Both the position numbers and the translations under genes were made by a program. From Terriglobales bacterium (GTDB lineage Bacteria > Acidobacteriota > Terriglobia > Terriglobales > Acidobacteriaceae): a DNA stretch of 64,000 bases. A model generated the notes under the pieces. The model saw only the letters and a list, made by a program, of their open reading frames with translations, did no database searches and was not told where the DNA came from. The stretch lies in contig JAOAPE010000005.1 of NCBI GenBank assembly GCA_025462725.1, forward strand, positions 248,001 through 312,000. Reading direction: 5' to 3'. This document shows positions 24,605-33,027 of the stretch, piece after piece. The stretch's first letter is position 1; each line of letters opens with the position of its first letter.

Positions 24605-24639
24605 AAGCTGAAAGCTAAGAGCTGACAGCTAAAAGCTAA
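24605..24639. repeat. Heptamer repeat array (AAGCTAA) abutting rpsI start
   Basis: Five exact heptamers: AAGCTGA, AAGCTAA, GAGCTGA, CAGCTAA, AAGCTAA. It ends 2 bases before the rpsI ATG and leaves no room for a normal Shine-Dalgarno. It can pair with 24472-24503 to form a stem of about 33 bases around a 100-base loop. Confidence 0.85.
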
Positions 24640-24641
24640 AC

Positions 24642-25037
24642 ATGGCAGATATGGTTCAGTATTACGGTACGGGACGCCGCAAGTCGAGCGTAGCCCGAGT
24701 GTTTTTGCGTCCCGGCAGCGGCAAGTTCACAGTGAACTCGAAGCCGTTCGAAGAGTATTTCGTGACGGAAGCGCAACGAGTGGCGGCAAAGCAATCACTG
24801 GTGTCATCCGACACGTCGGCGACATTCGATGTGCTGGTGACGGCTTCTGGTGGCGGCATCAATGGACAAGCTGGTGCTGTCCGGTTGGGCATTGCCCGCG
24901 CGCTGCTTGAGTTCAATGCGGAATTCCGCAAGAAGTTGAAGAGCGAAGGACTATTGGAACGCGATTCGCGTGGTAAAGAGCGCAAGAAGTACGGACAAAA
25001 GGGCGCTCGCGCACGGTTCCAGTTCTCGAAGAGATAA
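24642..25037 (+). CDS. rpsI: 30S ribosomal protein S9
   Basis: 131 residues. '[20 protein letters not shown]', '[19 protein letters not shown]' and the invariant C-terminal SKR (which reaches the P-site tRNA) identify S9. The start is either the ATG at 24642 or the one at 24651; both follow a heptamer array with no Shine-Dalgarno, so translation may depend on coupling or on opening of the upstream hairpin. Confidence 0.98.
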   Translation: MADMVQYYGTGRRKSSVARVFLRPGSGKFTVNSKPFEEYFVTEAQRVAAKQSLVSSDTSATFDVLVTASGGGINGQAGAVRLGIARALLEFNAEFRKKLKSEGLLERDSRGKERKKYGQKGARARFQFSKR

Positions 25038-25049
25038 GAAGCAAGGGGC

Positions 25050-25136
25050 TAGTGGTCAGTGGTTGGTGGCCAATAGCCGAAGATGCAGATTACTTGTCGA
25101 AAGCTAGTAGTTAGTAGCAAGTAGTCGGTAGTCAGG
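25050..25136. repeat. Heptamer repeat arrays after rpsI
   Basis: 25050-25077: TAGTGGT, CAGTGGT, TGGTGGC, CAATAGC. 25105-25136: TAGTAGT, TAGTAGC, AAGTAGT, CGGTAGT. The array starts 13 bases after the rpsI stop. Confidence 0.8.
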
Positions 25137-25387
25137 AAAGCAGATTCCTTGTCGCTAGGCTCCTCGGAATGACAACCGAAAGGAGCTAGAGACACAAGAT
25201 TCAGGCCCGTAACACAATGGGAGCGGAAGCTCCTGTCCCACGACCCCTTTGGCTCCAGGGCTTGGGACAAACGCAGGAGCCAAAATCAAATTTTCCCGCA
25301 CAGCGGGCACGGGGAATGAATCCCGAAGCGGAGCACCAAAGATCAGAAATGATCGCCGCAACGGATGCAATCCACTCAGGAGGTATC
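25137..25387 (+). other. rpsB leader region
   Basis: Gene-free. It holds a hairpin GGGAGCGGAAGCTCC (25219-25233), GCTCCAGGGCTTGGGAC and CAGGAGCC, that is, inverted-repeat DNA that could structure the rpsB mRNA, and ends in AGGAGG. No clear promoter or T-run terminator is visible. An open frame runs through it into rpsB but has no coding character. Confidence 0.45.
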
Positions 25388-26269
25388 TTGGCAAACATAA
25401 CTATGAAGGAACTGCTCGAAGCGGGCGTTCACTTCGGACACCAAACCAAACGTTGGAATCCCAAGATGAAGGAATATATCTTCGGGGAACGCAACGGGAT
25501 CTACATCATCGACCTGCAGAAGACGCTCAAGATGTTCAAGGACGCGAGCAAATATGTGCAGGAAATGGCCACACAGGGCAAGATCGTCCTGTTCGTTGGC
25601 ACCAAACGGCAGGCGCAAGACGCCATTGCCGAAGAAGCCACCCGCTGTGGAATGTTCTACATCAACCAGCGCTGGCTCGGTGGACTCCTTACTAACTGGG
25701 TCACCGTACAAAAATCAGTCAAGCGGCTCAAAGAACTTGACGACATGGCTACTGACGGCCGTTATGAGCTGCTCCCCAAGAAAGAAGTCATCAAACTGGA
25801 GCGCGAGCGTAAGCACCTCCAAGCCAACCTGGCCGGCATCAAGAACCTGAACCGTCTGCCGGACGTCATCTTCGTCATCGATTCCAACAAAGAAGCGATT
25901 GCCGTCAAGGAAGCCCGCAAGTTGGGTATCCCGGTAGTTGCGGTTGTGGATACGAATTGCGATCCGACAGAAGTGGATTACGTTATTCCGGGCAATGACG
26001 ACGCGCTGCGCGCCATCCGTTTGTTCGCTGCGAAGATATCGGACTCGGTAGTCGAAGGCGTGACCGCTTCGACCGACAAGCAAGCTGCGGAAATGGCCGG
26101 CGTTGCTGCTGCCGCTGATGCTGCTGCGGCCGACGCTGAGGCTTCCGCACCTGAAGCTGCCGCTGAGCCGGAAATCGTGAGCATGGACGAAGTAGTGGAA
26201 GGCGTCCGCAAGGTGCCTGTCGCCGCGCACAAGGAAGAAGTAGAAGCCGAAGCTGCGAAAGCGGAATAA
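25388..26269 (+). CDS. rpsB: 30S ribosomal protein S2
   Basis: 293 residues. I take the TTG at 25388 as start: AGGAGG (25378-25383) sits 4 bases before it, and the resulting [18 protein letters not shown] matches the normal S2 N-terminus, while the ATG at 25403 is too far from the site. '[12 protein letters not shown]', '[10 protein letters not shown]' and '[19 protein letters not shown]' confirm S2. The C-terminus is extended by about 60 residues, Ala/Glu rich, as in other Acidobacteriota. tsf follows. Confidence 0.98.
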   Translation: MANITMKELLEAGVHFGHQTKRWNPKMKEYIFGERNGIYIIDLQKTLKMFKDASKYVQEMATQGKIVLFVGTKRQAQDAIAEEATRCGMFYINQRWLGGLLTNWVTVQKSVKRLKELDDMATDGRYELLPKKEVIKLERERKHLQANLAGIKNLNRLPDVIFVIDSNKEAIAVKEARKLGIPVVAVVDTNCDPTEVDYVIPGNDDALRAIRLFAAKISDSVVEGVTASTDKQAAEMAGVAAAADAAAADAEASAPEAAAEPEIVSMDEVVEGVRKVPVAAHKEEVEAEAAKAE

Positions 26270-26292
26270 GCGGGAAATCGAATCTGATATCC

Positions 26293-26325
26293 GACCCGCG
26301 CGCTTCACTGACGCGGGTCGTTTTG
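26293..26325 (+). terminator. Hairpin between rpsB and tsf
   Basis: GACCCGCG / CGCGGGTC stem with an 11-base loop, followed by GTTTTGTG. The T run is short, so it may be a partial terminator or attenuator that lowers tsf expression relative to rpsB. Confidence 0.55.
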
Positions 26326-26418
26326 TGTAACCGCTTCTGCTGCGACGAGTCGGTTGAGACACTCACAACATCTATATACGAGGCTTATGCCTCCGAACAA
26401 CTGAAAGGTTTAGCAGTA

Positions 26419-27084
26419 ATGAGCACATCCATGGCAAATATCTCAGCGACACAAGTGAAAGAACTCCGGGAAAAGACCGGTGCACCGATGATGGACTGCA
26501 AGAACGCCCTCACGGAAGCGAAGGGCGACATTGAAGGCGCGATCGTGGTGCTGCGCAAAAAGGGCATTGCCACCGCGGCCAAGAAGGCGACGCGCGTGAC
26601 CAGCGAAGGCTCCGTGATCAGCTACATCCACGCAGGTGGGAAGATCGGCGTGCTGGTGGAGATCAACTGCGAAAGCGATTTCGTCGCGCGCACCGATGAC
26701 TTCAAAGAAATGGCCCACGATATCGCTATGCACATTGCTGCGAGTGATCCGAAGTTTATTCGTCGCGAAGACGTGACGGCTGCGGATTTCGACCGCGAAA
26801 AGGATATCTATCGTTCACAGGCTGCTGCTACGGGGAAACCCGCGCCGGTTGTCGAGAAAATCGTTGAAGGCAAGATGGCGAAGTTCTACGAAGAAGTTTG
26901 CCTGCTGGATCAGCCCTTCATCAAAGACCAAACGATCTCTGTGCAGCAGCTTATCGCGGTGAAGATCGGCAAGCTGGGCGAGAATATTTCTGTGCGTCGC
27001 TTTGCCCGGTTCAAGGTGGGCGAAGGCAGCGAGACGATCGCTATCACCAAACCGTCGGCGGAAGCCGAAGGCGGACAAGCCTAG
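26419..27084 (+). CDS. tsf: Elongation factor Ts
   Basis: 221 residues from the ATG at 26419 (AAAGG upstream); MANISATQ at 26431 is an alternative. UBA-like N-terminus '[19 protein letters not shown]' and the TDFVAR-type motif ([12 protein letters not shown]), both needed for GDP release from EF-Tu. Shorter than E. coli EF-Ts (283), like other short Ts forms with a reduced core. A strong terminator follows, so pyrH needs its own promoter or readthrough. Confidence 0.97.
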   Translation: MSTSMANISATQVKELREKTGAPMMDCKNALTEAKGDIEGAIVVLRKKGIATAAKKATRVTSEGSVISYIHAGGKIGVLVEINCESDFVARTDDFKEMAHDIAMHIAASDPKFIRREDVTAADFDREKDIYRSQAAATGKPAPVVEKIVEGKMAKFYEEVCLLDQPFIKDQTISVQQLIAVKIGKLGENISVRRFARFKVGEGSETIAITKPSAEAEGGQA

Positions 27085-27090
27085 AATTGA

Positions 27091-27122
27091 TGCCGGAGCC
27101 AAGCGCTCCGGCATTTTTTTTT
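27091..27122 (+). terminator. Rho-independent terminator after tsf
   Basis: TGCCGGAGC / GCTCCGGCA stem, 5-base loop, nine T. Confidence 0.92.
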
Positions 27123-27155
27123 GCGTTATCAGGTTCCGAACAACAAGAAAGAACA

Positions 27156-27872
27156 ATGGCCAACTTAAAGTACAAACGCGTTCTTCTGAAACTCTCCGGC
27201 GAAGCGCTGGCCGCGGGACAAGGCTTTGGTGTGGATCCGGTGCGCGTACACGAGATCGCGGCTGAGATCAAAGATGTCCACGCGCTGGGCGCGGAGATCG
27301 CGATCGTAGTTGGCGGAGGAAATTTTTTCCGTGGAGTGGCCATTCAAGCGCGCGACATGGACCGTGTGTCCGCAGATCACATGGGGATGCTTGCGACCGT
27401 GGTCAATGCGCTTGCGCTGCAAGATGCGCTCGAAAAGCAGGGCGTTCACACGAGGGTGATGTCGGCGATTGAGATGAACCAGGTGGCGGAGCCGTTCATC
27501 CGGCGAAGAGCGTTGAGGCACTTGGAAAAAGGGCGCATTGTAATTTTCGCGGGCGGGACAGGCAATCCGTATTTTTCGACCGATACCGCCGCTTCATTGC
27601 GCGCCATGGAGATCAAAGCGGACGCAATCCTTAAGGCGACAAAAGTGGATGGCATCTACGATGCGGATCCGATGATCGTGAAGGAAGCGGTAAAATTCGA
27701 CCGTATCAGCTACTTTGACGTGATCCAAAAAGGGCTCAAGGTGATGGACACGACGTCCATTTCGCTGTCGAAAGATAACAAGCTGCCTATTATCGTGTTC
27801 AAGCTCAACGAGCACGGGAATATCGGGCGAGTAGTCAAAGGCGAAAGCATAGGCACGCTGGTAACGGCGTAG
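27156..27872 (+). CDS. pyrH: UMP kinase
   Basis: 238 residues from the ATG at 27156 (weak AAGAAAG upstream). '[12 protein letters not shown]', '[10 protein letters not shown]', '[13 protein letters not shown]', '[14 protein letters not shown]' and 'DGIYDADP' identify bacterial UMP kinase, which makes UDP from UMP for pyrimidine nucleotide synthesis. It normally sits directly before frr; here two unrelated genes intervene. Confidence 0.98.
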   Translation: MANLKYKRVLLKLSGEALAAGQGFGVDPVRVHEIAAEIKDVHALGAEIAIVVGGGNFFRGVAIQARDMDRVSADHMGMLATVVNALALQDALEKQGVHTRVMSAIEMNQVAEPFIRRRALRHLEKGRIVIFAGGTGNPYFSTDTAASLRAMEIKADAILKATKVDGIYDADPMIVKEAVKFDRISYFDVIQKGLKVMDTTSISLSKDNKLPIIVFKLNEHGNIGRVVKGESIGTLVTA

Positions 27873-27932
27873 CACCACCACAGAGTTCGCTTCCGCATCT
27901 AACAGCAGAGATCCATTCCCGGAGTTGCTGCT

Positions 27933-28628
27933 ATGGCGCGCGCTGTTCATCCTGCAAAATCGAAGACCCCTGAAGGTATTGAAGGCGAGATGCGGAGCTT
28001 CGGCCGCGAGCAAGCTATCCATGAAGTGCATCGTCCACCGTTTGAAGAGGAAGGCGTGTATGAGCCGGGCGCGAATGTCCGCGAGGTAGCGAAGGGAGCT
28101 GTCGCGGGAGCAATTGCAGGATTGGCTGCAGGCTGGGTGATGGTTGAATTCCAGAAAATATGGTCGAAGGTGGAAAAGGCGGCTGGGCAGCGGGATTCGG
28201 AATCGAAAAATCTGGAAGAGCATGGAGTGCCGGAGCATCGGGCGAAGAATCTGGACGAGCAACATGACCAGCCGGATGATGCGACGATCAAGACGGCGGA
28301 AGCGATCACGGGATTGTTCGGGCATCGGCTGACGCGCGAAGAGAAAAAGATTGCCGGGCCGGCGGTGCATTATGCGTTCGCGGTGGGCTCGGGCGTGATG
28401 TATGGAGCGGCGGCGGAGCTGGCTCCGCAAGCGAGCAGCGGATTCGGCAGCGCGTTTGGAGCGGCGTTGTTCCTAGTTGCCGATGAGATCGCAGTGCCTG
28501 CGTTTGGGCTCTCACCAAACGTGCAGGGTGTTCCGCTGTCAAAGCACGTATATGGTTTCGCTTCGCATTTAGTTTACGGAGTGGCCACCGAAGCATTGCG
28601 GCGACCGATCAGGAAGGCGCTAGGCTGA
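27933..28628 (+). CDS. Membrane protein, DUF1440-like
   Basis: 231 residues. A polar N-terminal 48 residues, then hydrophobic segments 'GAVAGAIAGLAAGWVMVEF' (about 52-72), a charged central part rich in Glu/His, and further segments around 145-200. The spacing and 'GPAVHYAFAVGSGVMYGA' resemble DUF1440/YagU-type inner membrane proteins. GGAG lies about 10 bases before the ATG. It follows pyrH on the same strand after 60 bases and overlaps the convergent ATPase gene by 9 bases. Confidence 0.65.
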   Translation: MARAVHPAKSKTPEGIEGEMRSFGREQAIHEVHRPPFEEEGVYEPGANVREVAKGAVAGAIAGLAAGWVMVEFQKIWSKVEKAAGQRDSESKNLEEHGVPEHRAKNLDEQHDQPDDATIKTAEAITGLFGHRLTREEKKIAGPAVHYAFAVGSGVMYGAAAELAPQASSGFGSAFGAALFLVADEIAVPAFGLSPNVQGVPLSKHVYGFASHLVYGVATEALRRPIRKALG

Positions 28629-29729
28629 TTCATCCACCTTAGCTATTTTCGTTTCGCCGTTCACCATCTCAAGCCGCACCCGCGGCATTCCCGAATGTTG
28701 TTCTATCCGCTCGGCAAGTTTTTGCGAGTGAGTGGTTATCCAGAGCTGCGTGTTCTTCGACGCGCAGACGATCAGGCGTGCGAGGACATCCACAAGGTCA
28801 GGATGGAGACTTGTCTCCGGCTCGTTCAACGCCAGCACAGATGGCGGGCGCGGACTGAGTAGTGCTGCGCAGAGGCATAGGAATCGCAGCTGTCCGTCAG
28901 AGAATTCCCGCGCCTGCAAGGGACGGAGCAGGCCAGGGATGCGCAGCTTGATGTCGAAGAGCGTGTCATTGGCTTCGATCTGGAGTGTGGCGCCGCCGAA
29001 GGCTTCGGCTACCAAGTCGCGCAATGCGGCATCTTCCCCGATCTCCAAAATAGTTTGTAACGCGGCGGCGAGGTCAGAGCCGTCATGGCTGAGGACCGTC
29101 GTCTGGACGCCGATCTGCGGCAGACGGAGAGGGGATTCCAAGTCCGTGCGGAAGTGATGATAGAAACGCCAGCTCAGAATCTGATTGCGAAGCGCGGAGA
29201 TCTCGGGATAGAGATGCGGATCGATGATCTGCGACAGGACGGATTCATATTTCAAGATTGAAAACGGATACGTGACCATGTTGCCGTCATTGTTCCGCAG
29301 CCATGCGGAAGGCTCATCGCGCTTCATCATGAGCACGCGCCGCTTCCCCGCCGGCCAGATGTACTCTTCTTTGACGCGCGGATCGAGCGTGAACATGGTT
29401 CCTAGTGCGTGTTCGTTGGGGGAAGGCAGGCCGATTTGTAGTTCGTATCCGTAATCTTCGCCTTCGAATCCGAGGACGATCCGCTTGGGCGGTTTCTTTT
29501 TTGAATACCGGATGCGTTCGCCGCCGGCCCAGAAGACGCTGGGTGTTCCGCCTTCTTCGGCGATGGCGCGGGCGAGTTGTCCTTGAGCAGCGCGGCCGAG
29601 CAGCACGAGCGAGTTATATAGATTCGATTTGCCGCAGCCGTTTGGACCCGTCAGAACATTGATGGGCTGTAGGTCAAGCGATGTCTCGCGAACAGAACGG
29701 TATCCGGAGACGTGAATCTGCTTGAGCAT
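28620..29729 (-). CDS. AAA family ATPase, RecF/ABC-type head domain
   Basis: 369 residues. Walker A GPNGCGKS at 28-35, an ABC-type signature region 'FSDGQLRFLCL' (about 275-285), Walker B 'SVLALNEPE' (Asn in place of the usual Asp) and a switch His in 'WITTHSQKLAE'. There is no coiled-coil arm and no TOPRIM domain, so it is a compact AAA_21-type head. Such proteins act in DNA repair or in anti-phage systems with a nuclease partner, but no partner gene lies here. It reads against the ribosomal cluster, and its start is abutted by a heptamer array with no Shine-Dalgarno. Confidence 0.85.
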   Translation of the reverse strand: MLKQIHVSGYRSVRETSLDLQPINVLTGPNGCGKSNLYNSLVLLGRAAQGQLARAIAEEGGTPSVFWAGGERIRYSKKKPPKRIVLGFEGEDYGYELQIGLPSPNEHALGTMFTLDPRVKEEYIWPAGKRRVLMMKRDEPSAWLRNNDGNMVTYPFSILKYESVLSQIIDPHLYPEISALRNQILSWRFYHHFRTDLESPLRLPQIGVQTTVLSHDGSDLAAALQTILEIGEDAALRDLVAEAFGGATLQIEANDTLFDIKLRIPGLLRPLQAREFSDGQLRFLCLCAALLSPRPPSVLALNEPETSLHPDLVDVLARLIVCASKNTQLWITTHSQKLAERIEQHSGMPRVRLEMVNGETKIAKVDESA

Positions 29730-29735
29730 TGAGAA

Positions 29736-29763
29736 CCAGTGGTTAGTGGCTAGTGGTTAGTAT
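29736..29763. repeat. Heptamer repeat array upstream of the AAA ATPase
   Basis: CCAGTGG, TTAGTGG, CTAGTGG, TTAGTAT at exact 7-base spacing, ending 6 bases from the ATPase start codon. Confidence 0.8.
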
Positions 29764-29849
29764 ATCGAGGGCGGGGGTATTTTCCCGTTCAGTGATAAGT
29801 GTCCGAGAATCGTGGTTGGCGATGGAGGACTCCGTGTGCAGAATTTGTT

Positions 29850-29855
29850 TATAAT
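29850..29855 (+). promoter_or_regulatory. Possible -10 box for frr
   Basis: A perfect TATAAT 32 bases before the frr ATG. No good -35 is visible, so confidence is limited; the location is right for frr having its own promoter after the insertion of two genes. Confidence 0.35.
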
Positions 29856-29887
29856 CACGGGTTCATACATCATCAGACGGGAAAACT

Positions 29888-30475
29888 ATGGCACCCTCAT
29901 TCATCGCGGGCATACCCGCACTCAAAGAAACTTATTCGCAACTGAAGACGCGCATGGACAAAGCGGTTGAAGACTTTCGCACGAGCATGTCAGCGACGCG
30001 CACTGGGCGAGCGTCCGTGCACATGCTGGACACGGTGAAGGTCCCGTATTACGGATCGGAGATGCCGCTGAACCAAATCGCGCAGATACACGCGCCGGAG
30101 GCGCAGATGATCACCGTGCAACCGTTCGACACCAGCGCACTGGCGGACATCGAAAAGGTATTGCGCAGTCCGGAGTTTGGGTTCAATCCGCAGAATGATG
30201 GCAAGCTGATTCGCGTGCCGATCCCGCCGCTGACTGAAGAGCGCCGCAAGGACATGGTCAAGCACTTGCACAAACTGCTCGAAGACCACAGGACTGCGGT
30301 GCGGAATATTCGTCGCGATGGGAATGAGTCGATCAAGAAGGCGATGAAAGACAAGAAGATCTCGGAAGATGACGAGAAGCGGTCGCTCGAAGAGATCCAG
30401 AAGCTGACGGATGAAGAGATCCGCAAGATGGAAGAGATGTGCAAGAACAAAGAGAAGGAAGTAATGACGGTTTAG
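29888..30475 (+). CDS. frr: Ribosome recycling factor
   Basis: 195 residues, about 10 longer at the N-terminus than the E. coli protein. 'TGRASVHMLDTVKVPYYG', 'DIEKVLRSPEFGFNPQNDG', 'IRVPIPPLTEERRKDMVK' and 'VRNIRRDGN' are RRF hallmarks. With EF-G it splits post-termination ribosomes. Separated from pyrH by two genes. Confidence 0.98.
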   Translation: MAPSFIAGIPALKETYSQLKTRMDKAVEDFRTSMSATRTGRASVHMLDTVKVPYYGSEMPLNQIAQIHAPEAQMITVQPFDTSALADIEKVLRSPEFGFNPQNDGKLIRVPIPPLTEERRKDMVKHLHKLLEDHRTAVRNIRRDGNESIKKAMKDKKISEDDEKRSLEEIQKLTDEEIRKMEEMCKNKEKEVMTV

Positions 30476-30483
30476 CGGCCGGA

Positions 30484-30520
30484 GGCTGCTGGCTGTCAGC
30501 TGTCGGCTATCAGCTTTTAG
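30484..30520. repeat. Heptamer repeat array after frr
   Basis: GGCTGCT, GGCTGTC, AGCTGTC, GGCTATC, AGCTTTT with exact 7-base spacing, starting 8 bases after the frr stop codon. Confidence 0.75.
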
Positions 30521-30596
30521 TTCAAAACAACAGCTTTCTGCAATCAGCTTCAGCTTCTTGCTGTTGGTCGAAAGGAATCGCAAACGTAACGGCGAT

Positions 30597-30640
30597 ACCC
30601 ACCCTATCGCTTCGCGATACGGGCGGGGCAGCCCCACACC
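30597..30640. repeat. REP-like hairpin
   Basis: CCCACCCTATCGC-TTC-GCGATACGGGCGGGG, an imperfect stem of the same CCCACCCT/GGGG family as at 20340 and 23155. Confidence 0.55.
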
Positions 30641-30709
30641 GTCTTGCATTGGCCAACCGCACATGTCCATTTCGGCCGGGCGGTACAATCCAAGGAATAT
30701 AATCGACGA

Positions 30710-32842
30710 ATGAAATCGGTCGTCCATGCCGCGTGTCCGCATGATTGTCCTGATGCTTGTGGTGTGTTGATCACCATTGATGACGGGCAGGCGGTGAAGA
30801 TTCAGGGCGACCCTGTCCATCCTATGACGCGCGGATTTCTCTGCGCCAAAGTCACCAAATATCTTGATCGCGTCTATTCGCCGGAGCGGTTGCTGTATCC
30901 GATGCGAAGGCGCTTGCCTAAAGGCAAGGAAAACTCGGGGCCTGCGGCGTTCGAGCGGATCACGTGGGACGAAGCGCTGAATGAGATTGCGTCGAAGCTG
31001 AAGGCGGTCTCGGATGAGTTTGGGCCGGAAGCGATTCTTCCCTACTCCTACGGCGGAACACTGGGGCAGTTGAACAACGCTTCGATGGACCAGCGGTTTT
31101 TTCATCGGCTGGGCGCGTCGCAGTTGAATCGGACGATCTGCGCTACCGCGGGCGGCGATGCGCTGCTGACGGTGCTTGGCAAGAAGATGGGCACGGAGCC
31201 GGAGCAGTTCGCAAAATCGAAATACATCATTGCGTGGGGCGCGAACATTCACGGGAACAATGTCCACCTGTGGCCGTTCATTGAGGAAGCGCGGCGGAAC
31301 GGCGCGAAGCTGGTGGTGATCGATCCGTATCGCACGCGTACGGCGAAGTGCGCGGACTGGCACATTGCAATCAATCCCGGGACGGATGTGGCGCTGGCAC
31401 TTTGCATGATGCGCGTGATCATCCACGAGAACTTGCACGACGCGGACTACGTTTCCAAATACACGCTGGGATTCGATGAGCTGCGCGCTCGTGTGATGGA
31501 AGACGCCTACGCGCCGGAACGCGTGTCGCAGATCACTGGAATCCCGGTTGAAGATATCTACAAACTTGCGCGCGAATATGCGACGGCGAGGCCGGCGGTC
31601 ATCCGAGTGAATTATGGCGTGCAGCGGTCAGAGAATGGCGGGATGAACGTCCGCGCGATCACAATGCTGCCGTGCATCACGGGATCGTGGAAGGAAGTTG
31701 GCGGCGGATTGCAGCTATCGACCAGCGGCGCGTTTCCGTTCAATAAGGAATCAATGCAGCGCCCGGATTTGATGATGAAGAGCCCCTTGCGGCGTGCCGC
31801 GCGGGTGATCAACATGTCCGAGCTGGGTAAGGCGCTCCTCACTGAAAGCAATTCTGCAGTGAAGGCGGTGTTCGTTTACAACTCGAATCCTGCGGCGGTG
31901 GCGCCGAACCACAACGATGTAGTGCGCGGATTGATGCGGCCTGATCTGTTCACGGTGGTGCACGAGCAATTTTTTACGGATACGACGGATTACGCGGACA
32001 TCATCCTGCCTGCGACGACCTTCTTCGAGCACAAGGAACTGCAAGGCTCCTACGGACATTACTATTTACAGGTTTCGAACCAGGCGATTGCTCCGTTGGG
32101 CGAGTGCAAGTCGAACGTGGATTTGTTCCGCGACTTGGCGCTGCGAATGAGATTCGATGAAGGCAAGGACAGCGACGCGTGCTTCCGTGAAACCGTGGAC
32201 GAGATGATCGATGGCGCGCTGAATTCCGGACACGAATGGATGAAAGGAATCACGCGCCAGCGATTGGAAGCGGAACCGCAGATTCGGCTGAATTTCACAG
32301 GCAACGAAGATGCGGATGCCAAATCAGAGCCGTATCTGCCGTTTGCTTCCGGCAAGTTCATGACTGCGAGCGGGAAAGCGGAACTTCATAGCGCGCAACT
32401 TGCAGCGCAAGGGCTTGATCCGGTGGCGAGTTTCATTGCTCCTAAGGAATCGCGGCACAGCGAGCGGGCGCGGGAGTTTCCGCTGGAACTGCTGGGGCGC
32501 AAGGCTGACAATCACCTGAACACTACTTTCTGCAATCTTCCCAGCCATCAGAAGATGGAAGAGCCGCATTTGCTGGAGATGAGTCCGGTGGACGCGAATG
32601 CTCGCGGCATCCGGGATGGAGATGCTGTGCGGGTCTTCAATTCGCGCGGAGAGTTGACGCTCAAAGCCAGAGTGGATGGAGCTGTCCGCGCGGGAGTGGT
32701 GGCGGCGAAGCTCGACTGGGCACGGCTGAATCCAGAGGGCAAGAACATCAACGTGCTTACGTCAGAGACACTGACGGAAATCGGCGCCGGGGCTACGTTT
32801 TATTCGTGCCTGGTGCAGGTGAGTAAAACCAGCAACGCCTAA
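30710..32842 (+). CDS. Molybdopterin oxidoreductase (DMSO reductase family)
   Basis: 710 residues from the ATG at 30710. An N-terminal 4Fe-4S site is formed by C9, C13, C17 and C45 (Cx3Cx3Cx27C). Molybdopterin domains follow: 'DQRFFHRLGASQLNRTICAT', 'IIAWGANIHGNNVHLWPF', 'VIDPYRTRTAKCADWHIAI', 'PGTDVALALCMM', and a C-terminal dinucleotide-binding domain ('LGRKADNHLNTTF', 'GDAVRVFNSRGEL'). No Tat signal, so it is cytoplasmic. The Mo ligand and the substrate cannot be named from sequence; formate-dehydrogenase-like or an orphan oxidoreductase. No partner Fe-S or membrane subunit lies next to it. Confidence 0.9.
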   Translation: MKSVVHAACPHDCPDACGVLITIDDGQAVKIQGDPVHPMTRGFLCAKVTKYLDRVYSPERLLYPMRRRLPKGKENSGPAAFERITWDEALNEIASKLKAVSDEFGPEAILPYSYGGTLGQLNNASMDQRFFHRLGASQLNRTICATAGGDALLTVLGKKMGTEPEQFAKSKYIIAWGANIHGNNVHLWPFIEEARRNGAKLVVIDPYRTRTAKCADWHIAINPGTDVALALCMMRVIIHENLHDADYVSKYTLGFDELRARVMEDAYAPERVSQITGIPVEDIYKLAREYATARPAVIRVNYGVQRSENGGMNVRAITMLPCITGSWKEVGGGLQLSTSGAFPFNKESMQRPDLMMKSPLRRAARVINMSELGKALLTESNSAVKAVFVYNSNPAAVAPNHNDVVRGLMRPDLFTVVHEQFFTDTTDYADIILPATTFFEHKELQGSYGHYYLQVSNQAIAPLGECKSNVDLFRDLALRMRFDEGKDSDACFRETVDEMIDGALNSGHEWMKGITRQRLEAEPQIRLNFTGNEDADAKSEPYLPFASGKFMTASGKAELHSAQLAAQGLDPVASFIAPKESRHSERAREFPLELLGRKADNHLNTTFCNLPSHQKMEEPHLLEMSPVDANARGIRDGDAVRVFNSRGELTLKARVDGAVRAGVVAAKLDWARLNPEGKNINVLTSETLTEIGAGATFYSCLVQVSKTSNA

Positions 32843-33027
32843 ATTTTCACGTGGGCTTCGCGAACGTAGGGCACCTTCCATTTAGCGGCCACTTAGTTCC
32901 AGCTGCTAGGTTTATTTCTGTTCCTTCCCGTATAATCGGTGTTTTCCCGCGACTCCCGTTCGTTATTGGGTTTGTAGTAGTCAGTGGAAGTGCTGTGCCA
33001 GCAAGATCACTTAAACCAGGATTCCTA

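Noticed and set aside
28620-29729. Defence system around the AAA ATPase
   Set aside because: No nuclease, TOPRIM, methylase or toxin partner in the neighbourhood, and the surroundings are housekeeping genes.
29990-31438. 482-codon minus-strand frame across frr and the molybdopterin gene
   Set aside because: Antisense to two certain genes and their intergenic region; composition is that of a shadow frame.
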